Positions 38,320 through 47,367 are shown, numbered from the stretch's first letter. The stretch: DNA of 64,000 bases from Bacillus sp. cl95 (GCF_900115925.1 NZ_FOYF01000006.1:186001-250000); one strand, 5' to 3'. Notes: a model not told the origin generated them from the sequence alone. Numbers and translations: made by a program.

Positions 38320-38352
38320 TTTATGTTTTCGTAGTATGTCAAATTGAAAAAA

Positions 38353-38373
38353 GAATCCATTCGAAAAGGATTC
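38353..38373 (-). terminator. Terminator downstream of the DUF4931 gene
   Basis: Stem GAATCC / GGATTC with a T run on the minus strand (TTTTTT). Confidence 0.65.
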
Positions 38374-38439
38374 CTTACAATACTTCATTATATTTTTAAT
38401 AGAAGAAAATCACAACTTCTAAAAGGGTGTTGGTTATTT

Positions 38440-39339
38440 TTACAAATTTTCCGATGATAGTGTGAAGTATGTCTGCCTCACTTTTTCTGCCATCGATTCC
38501 AAGTTATTCGGAACCTGTGGAATGCTATATCCAATATAAATTGGCGTTGTTACAAAGCGAGGAACAATTTTTGCATAGATATCTTCACGATGATGATAAA
38601 AGAAAATATTGTAGCTCGTGCATGAATAAGAAAAACCGTTCAAAATAAAATGAGTGGCCACCTGCAAGCAATCCGCAAAGTCGTTCACTTGCGACATGTC
38701 CTCTAATTTCACGTTAAATTCGTAAAATCCAACGCGTGGTTTCGTTGAAAGGGAAAAGGTTACCCCTTTATTACGGTAAATTTCGATGCCTTCAAAATAT
38801 TCATCCATGACATGCTCATGATAATCAACATCTTTAAGCCCAATGATTTGCATGTGCGGATGAGCAAGCGTGCCCCCAGAGAAAGGACCATGATTCTTGA
38901 AGAAAATCACCGATTCATATTCACCTGTTGCCTCGATTGCTAACCAATGCTTCAATCCAAATTGAATGAGCCGATATAGATGTTCCTTCGTGTAAGTGGA
39001 CATTTCCCCTTTGCAATCATCCGTTTCAATTAACACCGTTTGATAGGAATTTCCTAAGACCGGGAATTTATTTTTTAATAGAAGAATAGAACCATCTTCA
39101 TCTATGAAATCGGTTAACGACCCTCGATCGCAAAAAGGACAAGGATTTTGTGTATTTCGTATATTTTCAGGCTTCTTGGCCCCAATGGTTGTATTGAATT
39201 GCAAATGTCTCTTTTTCACCCATGCATCCCCCTCTTCTACCGTATATTGTATGAGATATTGTTCCAATTTACTAATTTCTTGCATCTCTTTACACGCACT
39301 TTGATATGATTTGCGAATAAAAGTTGTCCCGCTTCTCAT
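38440..39339 (-). CDS. DUF4931 protein, GalT-like HIT superfamily
   Basis: Up to 299 aa. Resembles galactose-1-phosphate uridylyltransferases: an N-terminal CPFCDRG zinc-type motif (about residue 67) and the HIT-like HPHMQIIG motif (about residue 160), where GalT has HPHGQ. The nucleotide-transfer activity is inferred. There is no good Shine-Dalgarno at 39339; an ATG at 39285 (MQEISKLEQYL) is an alternative start. No galactose genes are nearby. It may be a nucleotide hydrolase or transferase of unknown substrate. Confidence 0.78.
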   Translation of the reverse strand: MRSGTTFIRKSYQSACKEMQEISKLEQYLIQYTVEEGDAWVKKRHLQFNTTIGAKKPENIRNTQNPCPFCDRGSLTDFIDEDGSILLLKNKFPVLGNSYQTVLIETDDCKGEMSTYTKEHLYRLIQFGLKHWLAIEATGEYESVIFFKNHGPFSGGTLAHPHMQIIGLKDVDYHEHVMDEYFEGIEIYRNKGVTFSLSTKPRVGFYEFNVKLEDMSQVNDFADCLQVATHFILNGFSYSCTSYNIFFYHHREDIYAKIVPRFVTTPIYIGYSIPQVPNNLESMAEKVRQTYFTLSSENL

Positions 39340-39381
39340 AAGTATAGATGGAGCATTTTATCAGGAAGCGAGGGTATATGA

Positions 39382-40164
39382 ATGTTATCGAAACTTGAAG
39401 CTTTTATTTTAGGAATTATTCAAGGTTTAACAGAATTCCTTCCAATCAGTTCTACCGGACACCTATACTTAGGCAGAAAACTATTCGGTCTCCAAGAAGC
39501 GGGCCTTTTGCTTGACACCATGCTGCATGTCGGCACTTTGCTTGCCGTGTTGTTTTTTTACAAAGAAGAATTAATGAAAATCATCAAAAACCCTTTCGGC
39601 AAGATGACTTTCCTTCTTATCGTCGGTACTCTTCCTGCGGTTGCCGCCGGATTACTTCTCAAGGACTATATCGAAGACATATCAAAAACGGGTGTCACCA
39701 TCGGCTGGGAGTTCTTGATGACGGGTGCATTCCTATGGATAGCCGATTCTGTTAAAAATGGTCATAAAAAGCTTAATGATATAGGATATCGCGATGCATT
39801 CATCATCGGCGTCTTTCAAGCAGCGGCCATCATGCCCGCTCTTTCTCGCTCTGGTTTAACAATCGTTGCAGCACTTATGCGAAATTTGGACCGAGGAACA
39901 GCAGCATACTTCTCCTTCCTCTTATCCACTCCTGCAATAGCTGGGGCTATCTTACTGCAATCCATTGACTTGGTAAGTGAAGGTGGAGAAAAGATATCGC
40001 TGACGGCCCTTTCAATCGGGATTCTTTCTTCAGCTATTTTTGGTTACATCGCAGTAAAATGGATGATTAACTTTTTGAAAAAGCATTCCCTAAAACCGTT
40101 TGCCTTCTATGTATGGGCATTAGGAATTGCGATTTTAGCTTTGCAGTATGCAGATAAATTCTAA
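39382..40164 (+). CDS. uppP: Undecaprenyl-diphosphate phosphatase
   Basis: 260 aa BacA/UppP membrane phosphatase that recycles undecaprenyl pyrophosphate to the carrier lipid for wall synthesis. Signature motifs: GIIQGLTEFLPISSTGHLYL near the start and the second motif PALSRSGLTIVAAL (about residue 150). About eight membrane segments. GCGAGGG precedes the ATG. A second uppP-like gene starts at 63903. Sometimes linked to bacitracin tolerance. Confidence 0.94.
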   Translation: MLSKLEAFILGIIQGLTEFLPISSTGHLYLGRKLFGLQEAGLLLDTMLHVGTLLAVLFFYKEELMKIIKNPFGKMTFLLIVGTLPAVAAGLLLKDYIEDISKTGVTIGWEFLMTGAFLWIADSVKNGHKKLNDIGYRDAFIIGVFQAAAIMPALSRSGLTIVAALMRNLDRGTAAYFSFLLSTPAIAGAILLQSIDLVSEGGEKISLTALSIGILSSAIFGYIAVKWMINFLKKHSLKPFAFYVWALGIAILALQYADKF

Positions 40165-40171
40165 ATTATAA

Positions 40172-40226
40172 AAGCGCAGACGCCCTCGACAAAAGTAAAG
40201 ACCACTTGTGCCTGCGCTGTTTTTCC
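40172..40226 (+). terminator. Repeat-derived terminator after uppP
   Basis: AGCGCAG at the start pairs with CTGCGCT at the end, followed by GTTTTTCC. The left end (AAAAGCGCAGACGCCCTCGAC) looks like a decayed family 1 repeat. Confidence 0.55.
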
Positions 40227-40427
40227 AAATAGATTTCCTTTGTGTTCAGCCCCGACAGACTAAGGCTAAGCCAAAATGGTTTCGTTTTTTTGGGGCATTG
40301 GGACGTTTCAATTTCCTTTTTCCGGGCTCTCATCGTAATACTTCCTGATTCCAGATATCCTGCTATCCCCACCAACCGCCCCCCATGCCCTTTCCCATTC
40401 TCGTTTTCTTCAAACATTGAATATTGT
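40227..40427. other. Intergenic region upstream of mnt
   Basis: No credible gene in 40227-40598. The 5' part has a weak family 1 remnant (CAGCCCCGACAGACTAAGGC). Open frames on both strands here overlap each other and lack ribosome sites. Confidence 0.5.
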
Positions 40428-40456
40428 TTGACATTTTTCTTTTGCAGGCATATGAT
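40428..40456 (+). promoter_or_regulatory. SigA-type promoter of the mnt operon
   Basis: TTGACA, 17-nt spacer, TATGAT. It lies 143 nt before the ATPase start. Confidence 0.6.
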
Positions 40457-40469
40457 ATCCATATCCCAG

Positions 40470-40491
40470 AAAGTTGCACCAAGGAAACTTT
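40470..40491 (+). promoter_or_regulatory. Candidate MntR-type operator
   Basis: Palindromic arms AAAGTT and AACTTT around GCACCAAGGA. It is similar to the B. subtilis MntR box as I recall it (TTTGCCTTAAGGAAAC, 12 of 16 positions). It sits 14 nt after the -10. Confidence 0.45.
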
Positions 40492-40598
40492 TTAAGCCCA
40501 GGGTAATAATTATAGTCATATAAAAATATAATGTATAAATCAATGTATTTATATATTCAAAATAATAACTCTCTTACCCAACTAAAGGAGGAAAGAAA

Positions 40599-41342
40599 AT
40601 GAGCTATGCCATTGACGTTCAAAATCTCTTCGTTTCCTACCATGGAAATGAAGCATTAAAAAACATTCAATTTTCCATTCATAATCACAATTTGGTTGGT
40701 ATTATCGGTCCCAATGGTGCAGGTAAATCTACTTTGTTAAAGTCGATGCTCGGATTGATTCCGACCGATAAAGGCGATGTAAAGATTCTTGGTCAAAGAA
40801 TCCAGGATGTTCGAAAGAAAATCGCCTACGTTCCCCAACGCAGTGATATCGATTGGGATTTTCCCATCAGTGTCCTTGATACTGTTTTAATTGGCACGTA
40901 TCCGAATCTTGGCCTTTTTAAGAGACCACAAAAACACCATAAAGAGTGGGCGCATGAATGCCTCGAAAAAGTCGGGATGGAGAAATTTGCCCATAAACAG
41001 ATCGGCCAATTGTCCGGCGGACAGCAGCAACGTGTGTTCTTGGCTAGAGCTTTGGCACAGAATGCCGAGGTCTTCTTCCTAGATGAACCATTCGTTGGAG
41101 TGGATGTTGATAGTGAGGAGACGATTGTGAAGATCTTGAAGGGCCTTCGTGACGAAGGAAAGACGGTCATTGTCGTTCATCATGATTTGAGTAAAGCGAG
41201 TACTTACTTTAATCAACTGATACTAATCAACAAGGAATTGATTGAGTATGGGGATGTAAGCACCGTCTTCCGTCCCGAGGTGATGGCGAAAGCATATCGT
41301 GGACAATTTTCATTTTTAGATGAAGTCGGGGTGAGTCTGTAA
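40599..41342 (+). CDS. mntB: Manganese ABC importer ATPase
   Basis: 247 aa ATPase of the metal (cluster 9) ABC importers. Walker A GPNGAGKST, signature [16 protein letters not shown], Walker B VFFLDEPFVGVD. AAAGGAGG precedes the ATG. First gene of a three-gene operon; its stop overlaps the permease start. The metal is assigned from the binding protein. The usual MntABCD order begins with the binding protein; here it comes last. Confidence 0.88.
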   Translation: MSYAIDVQNLFVSYHGNEALKNIQFSIHNHNLVGIIGPNGAGKSTLLKSMLGLIPTDKGDVKILGQRIQDVRKKIAYVPQRSDIDWDFPISVLDTVLIGTYPNLGLFKRPQKHHKEWAHECLEKVGMEKFAHKQIGQLSGGQQQRVFLARALAQNAEVFFLDEPFVGVDVDSEETIVKILKGLRDEGKTVIVVHHDLSKASTYFNQLILINKELIEYGDVSTVFRPEVMAKAYRGQFSFLDEVGVSL

Positions 41343-42196
41343 TGAATTTCATAGACGCTTTATTTCAATACGATTTTTTACAAAAGGCACTGTTAACCTC
41401 TTCTGTAGTAGGAATCATTTGTGGTGTCATCGGATGCTTTATCATTTTACGAGGCATGGCATTAATGGGCGAAGCCATTTCCCATGCAGTGTTGCCAGGT
41501 GTAGCGATTTCTTATATGCTCGGTATTAATTTTTTCTTCGGCGCTGTTTTTACTGGCGTCCTAACAGCGATTGGAATCGGTTTTGTCAGTCAGAACAGCA
41601 GGATTAAGCATGATACTTCCATTGGGATCATGTTCACCGCTGCTTTTGCTTCAGGCATCGTGCTTGTAACAATGTTAAAGAGTAGCACAGACCTTTATCA
41701 CATCCTGTTTGGAAATGTTTTGGCCGTCAAACCGACTGATATGTGGACGACAATTATACTCGGCTTCTTTGTACTTTTAGCCGTATTTGCTTTTTATAAA
41801 GAATTGCTCGTAACATCATTTGATCCAACGATGGCAGCAGCTTACGGTTTACCTAATAAGATGATTCACTATTTCCTGATGACATTATTGACAATCGTGA
41901 CAGTTGCTTCCCTTCAAACGGTTGGAATCGTGCTGGTTGTGGCCATGTTAATTACACCTGCCGCAACAGCCTATCTGTTAACAGATCGCCTTTCTGTCAT
42001 GATCTTTTTATCATCCTTAGTGGGTGTTATTTCAGCCATTATCGGCCTTTATTTCAGCTTTACATTTAACATGGCTTCAGGAGCAACGATTGTTCTCGTA
42101 GCAACAGGATTATTTATGATTACACTTTTGTTTTCGCCGAAAAACGGTATCGTCTGGAGAACATTTAGAACGAGAAAAAATAGAGCTGCTCTATAG
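41342..42196 (+). CDS. mntC: Manganese ABC importer permease
   Basis: 284 aa cluster 9 metal permease, about eight membrane segments. Typical: GCFIILRGMALMGEAISHAVLPGVAISYMLG (shortened) and LQTVGIVLVVAMLITPAATAYLL. It begins at the last base of the ATPase gene. Only one permease gene is present, so the transporter should use a homodimer, unlike B. subtilis with MntC and MntD. Confidence 0.88.
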   Translation: MNFIDALFQYDFLQKALLTSSVVGIICGVIGCFIILRGMALMGEAISHAVLPGVAISYMLGINFFFGAVFTGVLTAIGIGFVSQNSRIKHDTSIGIMFTAAFASGIVLVTMLKSSTDLYHILFGNVLAVKPTDMWTTIILGFFVLLAVFAFYKELLVTSFDPTMAAAYGLPNKMIHYFLMTLLTIVTVASLQTVGIVLVVAMLITPAATAYLLTDRLSVMIFLSSLVGVISAIIGLYFSFTFNMASGATIVLVATGLFMITLLFSPKNGIVWRTFRTRKNRAAL

Positions 42197-42218
42197 GAAT
42201 CAAAGGAGGTACACAAAA

Positions 42219-43148
42219 ATGATTAAAAAATGGCTTAAAGGTCTTTCCATCCTTTCGCTTATGTTGTTTGCCTTATCTGGATGCAATAATACAGACTCCA
42301 ATAAAAGCGACAAAGTGGAAATCGTGACGACTTACTCGATTATCTATGACATTGTCAAAAACGTCGGCGGTGATCATGTAGAGATTCATAGTTTGGCACC
42401 GATTGGTTCGAATCCACATGAATACGATCCCCTGCCCTTGGATGTTCAAAAAACGACCGATGCGGATGCCGTTTTCTATAACGGCTTGAACTTAGAAGCC
42501 GGAAATGCCTGGTTTGATAATCTAATGAAAACAGCTGGAAAAACAGGGAAAGATGCTCCTGTATTCATGGTAAGCGAAGGGGTTAAAGCAAAGCATTTAA
42601 CAACTAAGGGTAAAGAAAGCGAAGAGGATCCTCACGCATGGCTTGATGTGCGCAATGGAATCATTTACGCAGAAAATGTCCGCGATGCTCTTATTAAAGT
42701 GGACCCTAAGCATGAAGAAGATTATAAGAAAAATGCAGCTGAATATATCAGCAAACTTGAAAAACTTCATCAAGAGGCAGTCGAGAGTTTTAACAAGATT
42801 CCTAAGGAAGACCGCTTGTTAATTACGAGCGAAGGCGCATTCAAATATTTTAGCGAAGCCTATGATTTTGAAGCAGGCTATATTTGGGAAATCAATTCAG
42901 AGAATCAAGGCACTCCACAACAAGTGAGTACAGTCGTTGATTTTATTCGTTCACATGATATTAAAGTTTTATTTTTAGAAACAAGTATTGACCCACGGAG
43001 CATGGAGATGGTCTCAAGGGAAACCGGAGTACCTATCGGTGGAAAAATATTCACAGATTCCCTCGGAAAACCGGGAGAAGATGGCGATACGTACTTGAGT
43101 ATGATGGAATGGAATATTCAAACGATCTTATCACAGCTTCAGAAATAA
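42219..43148 (+). CDS. mntA: Manganese-binding lipoprotein
   Basis: 309 aa metal-binding lipoprotein (ZnuA/PsaA family) with lipobox LSGC. The predicted ligands are His in GSNPHEYDPLP, His in EEDPHAWLDV, Glu in ITSEGAFKYFS and Asp in ETSIDPRSM. The His-His-Glu-Asp set favours Mn over Zn (Zn proteins use a third His). No His-rich loop is seen, which also fits Mn. AAAGGAGG precedes the ATG. The preference for Mn is an inference. Confidence 0.88.
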   Translation: MIKKWLKGLSILSLMLFALSGCNNTDSNKSDKVEIVTTYSIIYDIVKNVGGDHVEIHSLAPIGSNPHEYDPLPLDVQKTTDADAVFYNGLNLEAGNAWFDNLMKTAGKTGKDAPVFMVSEGVKAKHLTTKGKESEEDPHAWLDVRNGIIYAENVRDALIKVDPKHEEDYKKNAAEYISKLEKLHQEAVESFNKIPKEDRLLITSEGAFKYFSEAYDFEAGYIWEINSENQGTPQQVSTVVDFIRSHDIKVLFLETSIDPRSMEMVSRETGVPIGGKIFTDSLGKPGEDGDTYLSMMEWNIQTILSQLQK

Positions 43149-43149
43149 C

Positions 43150-43194
43150 AAAAAGGCGATCAGTAAGTTTAAGACTTACTGGATCGCCTTTTTT
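43150..43194. terminator. mntA terminator
   Basis: AAAAAGGCGAT and CAGTAAG pair with CTTACTG and ATCGCCTTTTTT, with one bulged base. Strong in both directions. Confidence 0.9.
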
Positions 43195-43298
43195 GCTTTT
43201 AGGACTTCTGGATTTTCACGGTTTTTCATGAATTCTTGGTTTAGGAACTTCTCGAAAAGAGCCCCGAAGCCATAAAGAATGCGGGATGAGAGTTTCAT
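43176..43298 (-). CDS. Possible small ORF after floT
   Basis: 40 codons beginning MKLSSRILYGFGALFEKFLN and ending PEVLKAKKAIQ. The frame stays open a further 12 codons upstream through a hydrophobic stretch (VFALIVAF) up to the floT stop. There is no Shine-Dalgarno at any start, and the end lies within the terminator stem. It may be a small protein or the remnant of a longer gene. Not recognised. Confidence 0.25.
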   Translation of the reverse strand: MKLSSRILYGFGALFEKFLNQEFMKNRENPEVLKAKKAIQ

Positions 43299-43330
43299 CC
43301 GAAAAGCAACAATCAATGCGAAAACAGCTA

Positions 43331-44827
43331 TTATTTAGCTTCGTGAACTTCAGTGGCTTTCGATTTTACATTCCCTTTGCCGGAGAAATTTTCGATCAAT
43401 TCCTTCACGTCAATCCCACTTGATGCCTTCAATGATTCTTGCAGTCCTGCCATCAGATTTGTTGCATAACCGGTAATCTTATTCGCTCCACCATTTGCAC
43501 CGTTGCCACCTGTATCCACTACAGTAATCTTATCAATATTAGATAATGGAGTTGCCACTTGTTTCGCATACTCAGGAAGCATTTTTAGAATCATATCGAG
43601 GGTGGCAGCCTTACCGAATTGCTCGAATGCCTCAGCTACTTTTTGCTTCGCTTCGGCTTCAGCCAAACCTTTCAATCTGATAATTTCTGCTTCTGTTTCC
43701 CCTTGCGCTTTTTGTGCTTCTGCTTTAGCGAGACCATCGATTCTTACTCTTTCCGCTTCGGCACGTGCCATAGCTTCAATTCGATATTTATTCGCATCCG
43801 CTTCAGCCATCTGTTTTGCTTTCTCAGCCGCCGCTGCCTGTTCAACGGAGTAACGGTCGGCATCGGCCTTTTTCTTCACTTCTGAATCGTATTGTCGTTC
43901 ACGTCTCATAATCTCTTTTTCTTCTAACTCAATTTGTTTTTGACGCTCGATAATTTTAACCTGCATTTCTTGCGCAGTAACATCTTGTCTTGAACGAGCC
44001 GTTTCCAGATCGTATGCCTGGTCGGCATGTGCCTTGGCAATATCCTGTTCACGACGGAACTCAGCAATTTTCAGCTGATTGATCTTCTCTGCTTCTGCAA
44101 TTTCTGTAGCTCTTTCCAACTCCGATTTCTTCGCTTCTTTTGCCGCTTCAGCTTTCTTAATCCTTGTTTCCTTCTCTGCTTCAGCAGTCGCAATATCGGC
44201 ATCGCGCTTTACCTGTGCAATTCTTGGTTTACCGAGAGAATCAAGGTATCCATTTTTATCACGCACATCTTTAATGGTAAATGAAACGATAACAAGACCC
44301 ATTTTAGCAAGGTCCTGTGAAGCAACACGCTGGACTTCCTGTGAGAACTTATCACGATTTTTATAGATTTCTTCAACCGTCATCGACCCAAGAATGGAGC
44401 GTAAGTGACCTTCAAGGACCTCCTTCGCCTCATTTTCACGGTCTGTTTTCTCTTTTCCTAAAAACTGCTCTGCAGCTGTTGCAATCTCTGTAATAGACCC
44501 GCCAATTTTGATAATGGCGACACCGTCAGCCATAACCGGTACTCCTTGTTCTGTATAAACTTCGGGAGTCATAACCTCTAGCTTGCTAGATAATAAGCTG
44601 AGTGGCTTCGCTTGCTGGAATACTGGGAAAATAAATGCCCCGCCTCCGCGTATGATCTTGATCTTGTTGTTTGATTCATCCACATGAACATTTCGGCTAC
44701 CTAAAAAGCTTCCTGTAACGATGAGTGCCTCATCTGGTCCAGCCGTTCTATACTTGGTAACGAAAACTGCCAATAACGCGATTAAGATAAATACAACAAT
44801 GCCCCCAACTATGAAAATAGCATCCAT
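43331..44827 (-). CDS. floT: FloT, flotillin
   Basis: 498 aa. N-terminal hydrophobic hairpin (residues 4-24), an SPFH/band-7 domain (about 30-200), then a long Ala/Glu-rich coiled coil with repeated AEAEKE, AEADANKYR and AEAERVR segments (about 210-400). Flotillins organise ordered membrane microdomains and affect membrane fluidity and protease/secretion complexes. AGGAGG precedes the ATG. Pairs with nfeD upstream, as yuaF-floT does in B. subtilis, behind a SigW-type promoter. Confidence 0.93.
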   Translation of the reverse strand: MDAIFIVGGIVVFILIALLAVFVTKYRTAGPDEALIVTGSFLGSRNVHVDESNNKIKIIRGGGAFIFPVFQQAKPLSLLSSKLEVMTPEVYTEQGVPVMADGVAIIKIGGSITEIATAAEQFLGKEKTDRENEAKEVLEGHLRSILGSMTVEEIYKNRDKFSQEVQRVASQDLAKMGLVIVSFTIKDVRDKNGYLDSLGKPRIAQVKRDADIATAEAEKETRIKKAEAAKEAKKSELERATEIAEAEKINQLKIAEFRREQDIAKAHADQAYDLETARSRQDVTAQEMQVKIIERQKQIELEEKEIMRRERQYDSEVKKKADADRYSVEQAAAAEKAKQMAEADANKYRIEAMARAEAERVRIDGLAKAEAQKAQGETEAEIIRLKGLAEAEAKQKVAEAFEQFGKAATLDMILKMLPEYAKQVATPLSNIDKITVVDTGGNGANGGANKITGYATNLMAGLQESLKASSGIDVKELIENFSGKGNVKSKATEVHEAK

Positions 44828-44876
44828 AATTCCTGCCTCCTAATAATGTACTGATATATTTTAAAAATAATTTCCT

Positions 44877-45413
44877 TTAAATAAATTCCTGCATCTTATC
44901 ATAAACAACTACTTGCAAAATACCGTTTTCCACTTCAACGACAAGCACGCGCGTACCATTTTGAATCTCTTTTTTGTCAAAGCTTAATGCCGTTTTTGCT
45001 ATTCTGCCACTGAGGCTTTCAATCATCACTTCACCATAACCGTCAAGCGGGATAGGTGTAATCACTACTCCAGTCCTTCCTACGAGATCACTTTCCTTGT
45101 AGACAAGTGACTCTTCTGCAGTTGAGAGCGGAATAAGTACAAACACATTTAATAGAGTAACTAGTATGAGAGACAATGCTGAGGATATGAGCATGTTTTG
45201 GGTGCTGGGAATCTTGGTGAGGACTTCGAGTAAATAGCCGCTACCACTAGTAAAAGTGATAAACGATAAAATTAGGACAGGATTTAAGAAGTGAATATCC
45301 GTGAAAAAGCCATGAAATAAATCTCCGAACAACAATAACAGAACAGTAATGACACCTGAAAAAATCAACGCATACAAATAGATTGTTTCAATTGGAATCC
45401 CATTTATCTCCAT
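44877..45413 (-). CDS. yuaF: NfeD-family membrane protein (YuaF-like)
   Basis: 178 aa. Several N-terminal membrane segments (to about residue 105) and a C-terminal OB-fold domain (LVGRTGVVITPIPLDGYGEVMIE...) typical of NfeD proteins that partner flotillins. The ATG at 45413 is chosen for a 9-nt spacing from AAGGA; an ATG two codons earlier is possible. First gene of the operon with floT. Confidence 0.88.
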   Translation of the reverse strand: MEINGIPIETIYLYALIFSGVITVLLLLFGDLFHGFFTDIHFLNPVLILSFITFTSGSGYLLEVLTKIPSTQNMLISSALSLILVTLLNVFVLIPLSTAEESLVYKESDLVGRTGVVITPIPLDGYGEVMIESLSGRIAKTALSFDKKEIQNGTRVLVVEVENGILQVVVYDKMQEFI

Positions 45414-45481
45414 GGACATCCATCCTTCTTGTTAAGATAGTCACTTAGCTCTAGATGAGTTTTATTGGGGATACCAATATT

Positions 45482-45507
45482 TACGTTTATCTAAGGAAAA
45501 AGTTTCA
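45482..45507 (-). promoter_or_regulatory. SigW-type promoter of nfeD-floT
   Basis: On the minus strand TGAAAC (45507-45502), exactly 16 nt, CGTA (45485-45482). This is the SigW consensus; the B. subtilis yuaF operon is known to be SigW-dependent. Confidence 0.88.
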
Positions 45508-45565
45508 CTTTCAAGTAAAAATTTTACAAATCAAAACCATTTCCTAACAAAACTTGTTACCATCC

Positions 45566-45592
45566 TGTAACCTTTTTCTTCCAAACACTGTC
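45566..45592 (+). promoter_or_regulatory. Possible ECF-sigma promoter of the M1-like gene
   Basis: TGTAAC, 17 nt, TGTC, close to SigX/SigM-type promoters (TGTAAC / CGTC) with one mismatch. It lies 39 nt before the start. Confidence 0.45.
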
Positions 45593-45630
45593 TAATTTTT
45601 TAATGAATCTTGAAGAAGGAGGTAAGAAAA

Positions 45631-47367
45631 ATGTCCAAGTTTGAATTTGTGAATCCAGAATTCAACCCACAAAAAGCCTCATCTGATTCTCATCACAGGA
45701 GAGAAGATGAAGCTAGTTCTACTAGTACGGAAACAAAGGATGCCGGATCCCGAATTTTAGAATTTTTAAGAATGATCTTTAAAAGGAAATGGATAATGGC
45801 TGTTGCAACCTTATTATTTCTTGCACTGATAAGTGTTCCGATTTATTCCAAGCTTTTCGTTCCTAATGAACCGACAACCACTTTCATGTGGATGAATGAA
45901 TCAGGATCCAAGGTGGTTACGGCAAGTGCTAAGCAAATAAAGAAAAATGATAAACAGAAAGAAAAATTTGAGCCAAGCTTTACTATGGTCGGAAGTAAAG
46001 CCGACTATAAACTCAACATAAGCATGCCAGTTGAGAATCAGTTTTCTGCAAAAGCAGACATTACGATTCAAAATAAGTCGGGAACCAGCTGGAATGAAAT
46101 TTTCTTTTACTTTTTACCATTTATGAACTCGGACAGTGCAAATGGCTGTTACAATGCCCATTTGAAAATGTATTACACAATATGCCCCGAAGAGGTACAA
46201 AAGGGGAAATTTGAAATTCAAGAAGTAAAAATGGGTGATGAAGCAGTAAAATACATACTGGAAAAAGACATCTTAAAACTTGAATTGAAAGATGTCTTTA
46301 GAAATGAAGCAACCACTACAGTTGAAGTATCCTATACTTTTTCATTGCCTGATAAAGGACTTCAGTATTCTAAGGAAGGAGACGATTTTTACTTAGCTCA
46401 ATGGTATCCGATGCTCCCAACATTTAATGAAAATGGTTGGAACATACAACCTCCATTATCCGGACATATTACACATTTTACGACTCATTCCAATTTTGAG
46501 GTCAATTATGATATTCCACCAGAATATGTTCTCTTGTCCTCTGCTGATTCTGATCCTATAGAAGGATCTACAAATGGAAAAATTACCATGACAAACGTGA
46601 AAGAAATGTATGTCGCCCTTATGAAAAAGCCTTTCTTAAAAGAAAAGCAAATCAATGATACGACCATTAGGGTATTTGCTGATGAAACAAGTCAAGCACT
46701 CATGGATTTAACCATGGAAACCGCTTCAGATGCTTTTAGCTTTTTTGAAGAAAAGATTGGAGATTATCCATATAAGCAACTTGATATTGTAATCGATGGT
46801 GGAGTGAGCATGGAAAATCCAGGTGTCATTACCGTTTCCAGACATGAAATCAACCATATTAGGTTCAAAAAGGAGTATTTCAAGCATACCATCGTAAACG
46901 AAATTGCCCATCAGTGGTTTTACGGAGTGGTTAACAACGAACCATACTCTGAAAACTGGTTGGACGAGGGCATAGCAGAATTTAGCACTTACCTTTACAA
47001 TTTGACTGTTGCAAAAAAGTCACAATACGAAAGTTTTTCGTTAGCTGCAAAAGATATTAATGATCTTAGCGCCTATAGTAAAGAACGAACACACCCTTCA
47101 AATCTAACTGTGCCATCCTATACCGATGGAGGATATGATTGGTATTTCAAAATACAGCCACTTCAACATCTGTTGGATATTTCACAAAAAGTTGAGGGTG
47201 ATGAAGATACGGCACTAAAATTCCTCTCAGATTATTATAAAACTTACTCTTTCCAGCAAGTGACTACCAAAGAGTTCGTTAAGTTTACCAAGGACTATTT
47301 TGACATTAGTGAGATGGAGTTTACTGAGTGGTTGAATCTAGAAGAAACCGGCTCGCTGAAACAATAA
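45631..47367 (+). CDS. Membrane-anchored M1-like metallopeptidase with altered zinc motif
   Basis: 578 aa. A hydrophilic N-terminus of about 45 residues is followed by one membrane segment (MAVATLLFLALISVPIY), so the bulk lies outside. The C-terminal half resembles M1 aminopeptidases: SMENPGVITV (the GxMEN region), then NEIAHQWF at residues 423-430 and WLDEG with Glu446. M1 enzymes have HExxH-x18-E; here the first His is Asn423 while Glu424, His427 and Glu446 remain. Activity is therefore doubtful. AAGGAGG precedes the ATG at 45631; an upstream TTG at 45610 is rejected. Function unknown. Confidence 0.82.
   Translation: MSKFEFVNPEFNPQKASSDSHHRREDEASSTSTETKDAGSRILEFLRMIFKRKWIMAVATLLFLALISVPIYSKLFVPNEPTTTFMWMNESGSKVVTASAKQIKKNDKQKEKFEPSFTMVGSKADYKLNISMPVENQFSAKADITIQNKSGTSWNEIFFYFLPFMNSDSANGCYNAHLKMYYTICPEEVQKGKFEIQEVKMGDEAVKYILEKDILKLELKDVFRNEATTTVEVSYTFSLPDKGLQYSKEGDDFYLAQWYPMLPTFNENGWNIQPPLSGHITHFTTHSNFEVNYDIPPEYVLLSSADSDPIEGSTNGKITMTNVKEMYVALMKKPFLKEKQINDTTIRVFADETSQALMDLTMETASDAFSFFEEKIGDYPYKQLDIVIDGGVSMENPGVITVSRHEINHIRFKKEYFKHTIVNEIAHQWFYGVVNNEPYSENWLDEGIAEFSTYLYNLTVAKKSQYESFSLAAKDINDLSAYSKERTHPSNLTVPSYTDGGYDWYFKIQPLQHLLDISQKVEGDEDTALKFLSDYYKTYSFQQVTTKEFVKFTKDYFDISEMEFTEWLNLEETGSLKQ

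Noticed and set aside
40166-40543. Overlapping open frames on both strands between uppP and the mnt operon
   Set aside because: They lie over a repeat remnant, a promoter and a candidate MntR box; none has a Shine-Dalgarno or recognisable domain.
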